This document shows, one piece after another, positions 6,164-6,481 of a stretch of 6,481 bases of DNA (position 1 is the stretch's first letter; every line of letters starts with the position of its first letter). This DNA is from Thermacetogenium sp. UBA5472 (GTDB lineage Bacteria; Bacillota; DSM-12270; Thermacetogeniales; Thermacetogeniaceae), in NCBI GenBank assembly GCA_002426495.1, contig DIQC01000009.1:1-6481 (forward strand), read 5' to 3'. The translations under genes and the position numbers were made by a program. Under the pieces are notes generated by a model, which saw nothing but the letters and a program-made list of their open reading frames with translations, had not been told where the DNA came from and made no database searches.

Positions 6164-6206
6164 AAAAACCTGTTTATTTCAAAGTATATGAAATAAACAG
6201 GTTTTT
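6164..6206 (-). terminator. Bidirectional intrinsic terminator after spoVS
   Basis: A perfect inverted repeat has its arms at 6164-6180 (plus strand aaaaacctgtttatttc) and 6190-6206 (gaaataaacaggttttt). The 17-bp stem can gain one more pair inside (6181 with 6189), leaving a 7-nt loop. On the minus strand the right side runs into TTTTTATTAT, a U-rich tail, so it should stop spoVS transcripts about 30 bp after the stop codon. The plus-strand tail is also T-rich, but no plus-strand gene needs it. The stem is AU-rich with only a short CCTG/CAGG core, so termination may be incomplete. That matters because the dipeptidase starts right behind it. Confidence 0.8.
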
Positions 6207-6235
6207 GAGATTTAAATAATATAAAATAAAAAATC

Positions 6236-6481
6236 CTATCGAGGTTCTACGATCAACTTAATCGCAGTCCTTTCCTCTCCATCAATCACAATATCAGTAA
6301 ACGCAGGAATACATATTAGGTCCATACCACTAGGAGCTACAAAACCTCTTGAGATCGCTACTGCCTTGACAGCTTGATTGAGAGCACCCGCTCCAATCGC
6401 CTGTAGCTCTGCACAGCCCTTTTCCCTTAAAACCCCAGCAAGAGCACCGGCTACAGAATTTGGACTTGATTTTGCTGACAC
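6236..6481 (-). CDS. spoVS: Stage V sporulation protein S, missing its first few codons (cut by window edge)
   Basis: The visible 82 codons include a stop at 6236-6238 and encode the C-terminal 81 residues of a small, extremely conserved protein. Recognisable blocks are SAKSSPNSVAGALAGVLR, IGAGALNQAVKAVAI, APSGMDLICIPAFTD and DGEERTAIKLIVEPR, which match SpoVS from memory almost residue for residue. SpoVS in Bacillus is 86 residues beginning MEILKVSAKSS. The GTG at the window edge (6479-6481) therefore corresponds to the internal valine at position 6, and the real start lies about five codons outside the window. SpoVS has an Alba-like fold, is thought to bind nucleic acid, and affects septation and progress to later sporulation stages; in Bacillus it is under SigH control. 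Its promoter is not in the window. The gene is followed by a strong terminator, consistent with a monocistronic unit. Confidence 0.96.
   Translation of the reverse strand: MSAKSSPNSVAGALAGVLREKGCAELQAIGAGALNQAVKAVAISRGFVAPSGMDLICIPAFTDIVIDGEERTAIKLIVEPR

Noticed and set aside
6183..6188. SigE-like -10 element (CATATACT) in the hairpin loop as a sporulation promoter for the dipeptidase
   Set aside because: It matches CATACA-T only partly and no fitting -35 element is found at the right distance, so I kept it only as a speculative point within the hairpin finding.
6479..6481. GTG at the window edge as the start of spoVS
   Set aside because: SpoVS proteins have five residues before this valine, so the codon is internal and the gene is merely truncated by the window.

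Overview
All eight genes in this window lie on the minus strand, so transcription runs from high to low coordinates. The gene at the right edge is a near-perfect match to my memory of SpoVS, a sporulation protein of endospore-forming Firmicutes. Ribosome binding sites are strong and GGAGG-like, GTG/TTG starts are plausible, intergenic DNA is AT-rich, and a cobalamin-assembly gene is present. Together these point to an endospore-forming, probably anaerobic clostridial organism. A Peptococcaceae-like relative is my guess, but the genus cannot be fixed from the sequence alone.

Right end (6481 to 4377): spoVS is cut by the window edge and ends just before a strong, bidirectional intrinsic terminator (stem of 17-18 bp). 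Immediately past it, with almost no room for a separate promoter, begins a cytosolic M19 (renal-type) dipeptidase. A PHP-domain phosphoesterase follows after 13 bp; its Shine-Dalgarno sequence sits directly behind the dipeptidase stop codon.

Centre (4376 to 962): a 93-bp gap carries a convincing SigA-type promoter with a perfect TATAAT. It drives a three-gene cluster. The first gene is a membrane-anchored cell-wall hydrolase (two LysM domains, a Pro-Glu-Pro-Lys linker, and a C-terminal NlpC/P60 peptidase). After 22 bp comes a MoxR/CoxD-type AAA+ ATPase, and after 15 bp its usual partner, a CoxE-type VWA-domain protein with an intact MIDAS, which starts with TTG. No CO dehydrogenase or other obvious client gene is in view.

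Left end (961 to 1): after a 104-bp gap with no clear promoter or terminator come a small class I SAM-dependent methyltransferase and, 9 bp later, the first 26 codons of cobU (adenosylcobinamide kinase/guanylyltransferase). The window therefore probably enters a cobalamin nucleotide-loop assembly cluster.

Most of this is ordinary chromosomal core for a spore former. I saw no mobile element, CRISPR array, tRNA or rRNA. The points most worth a second look are the MoxR-VWA pair tied to a wall hydrolase with no known client, and the terminator hairpin squeezed directly against the dipeptidase start.
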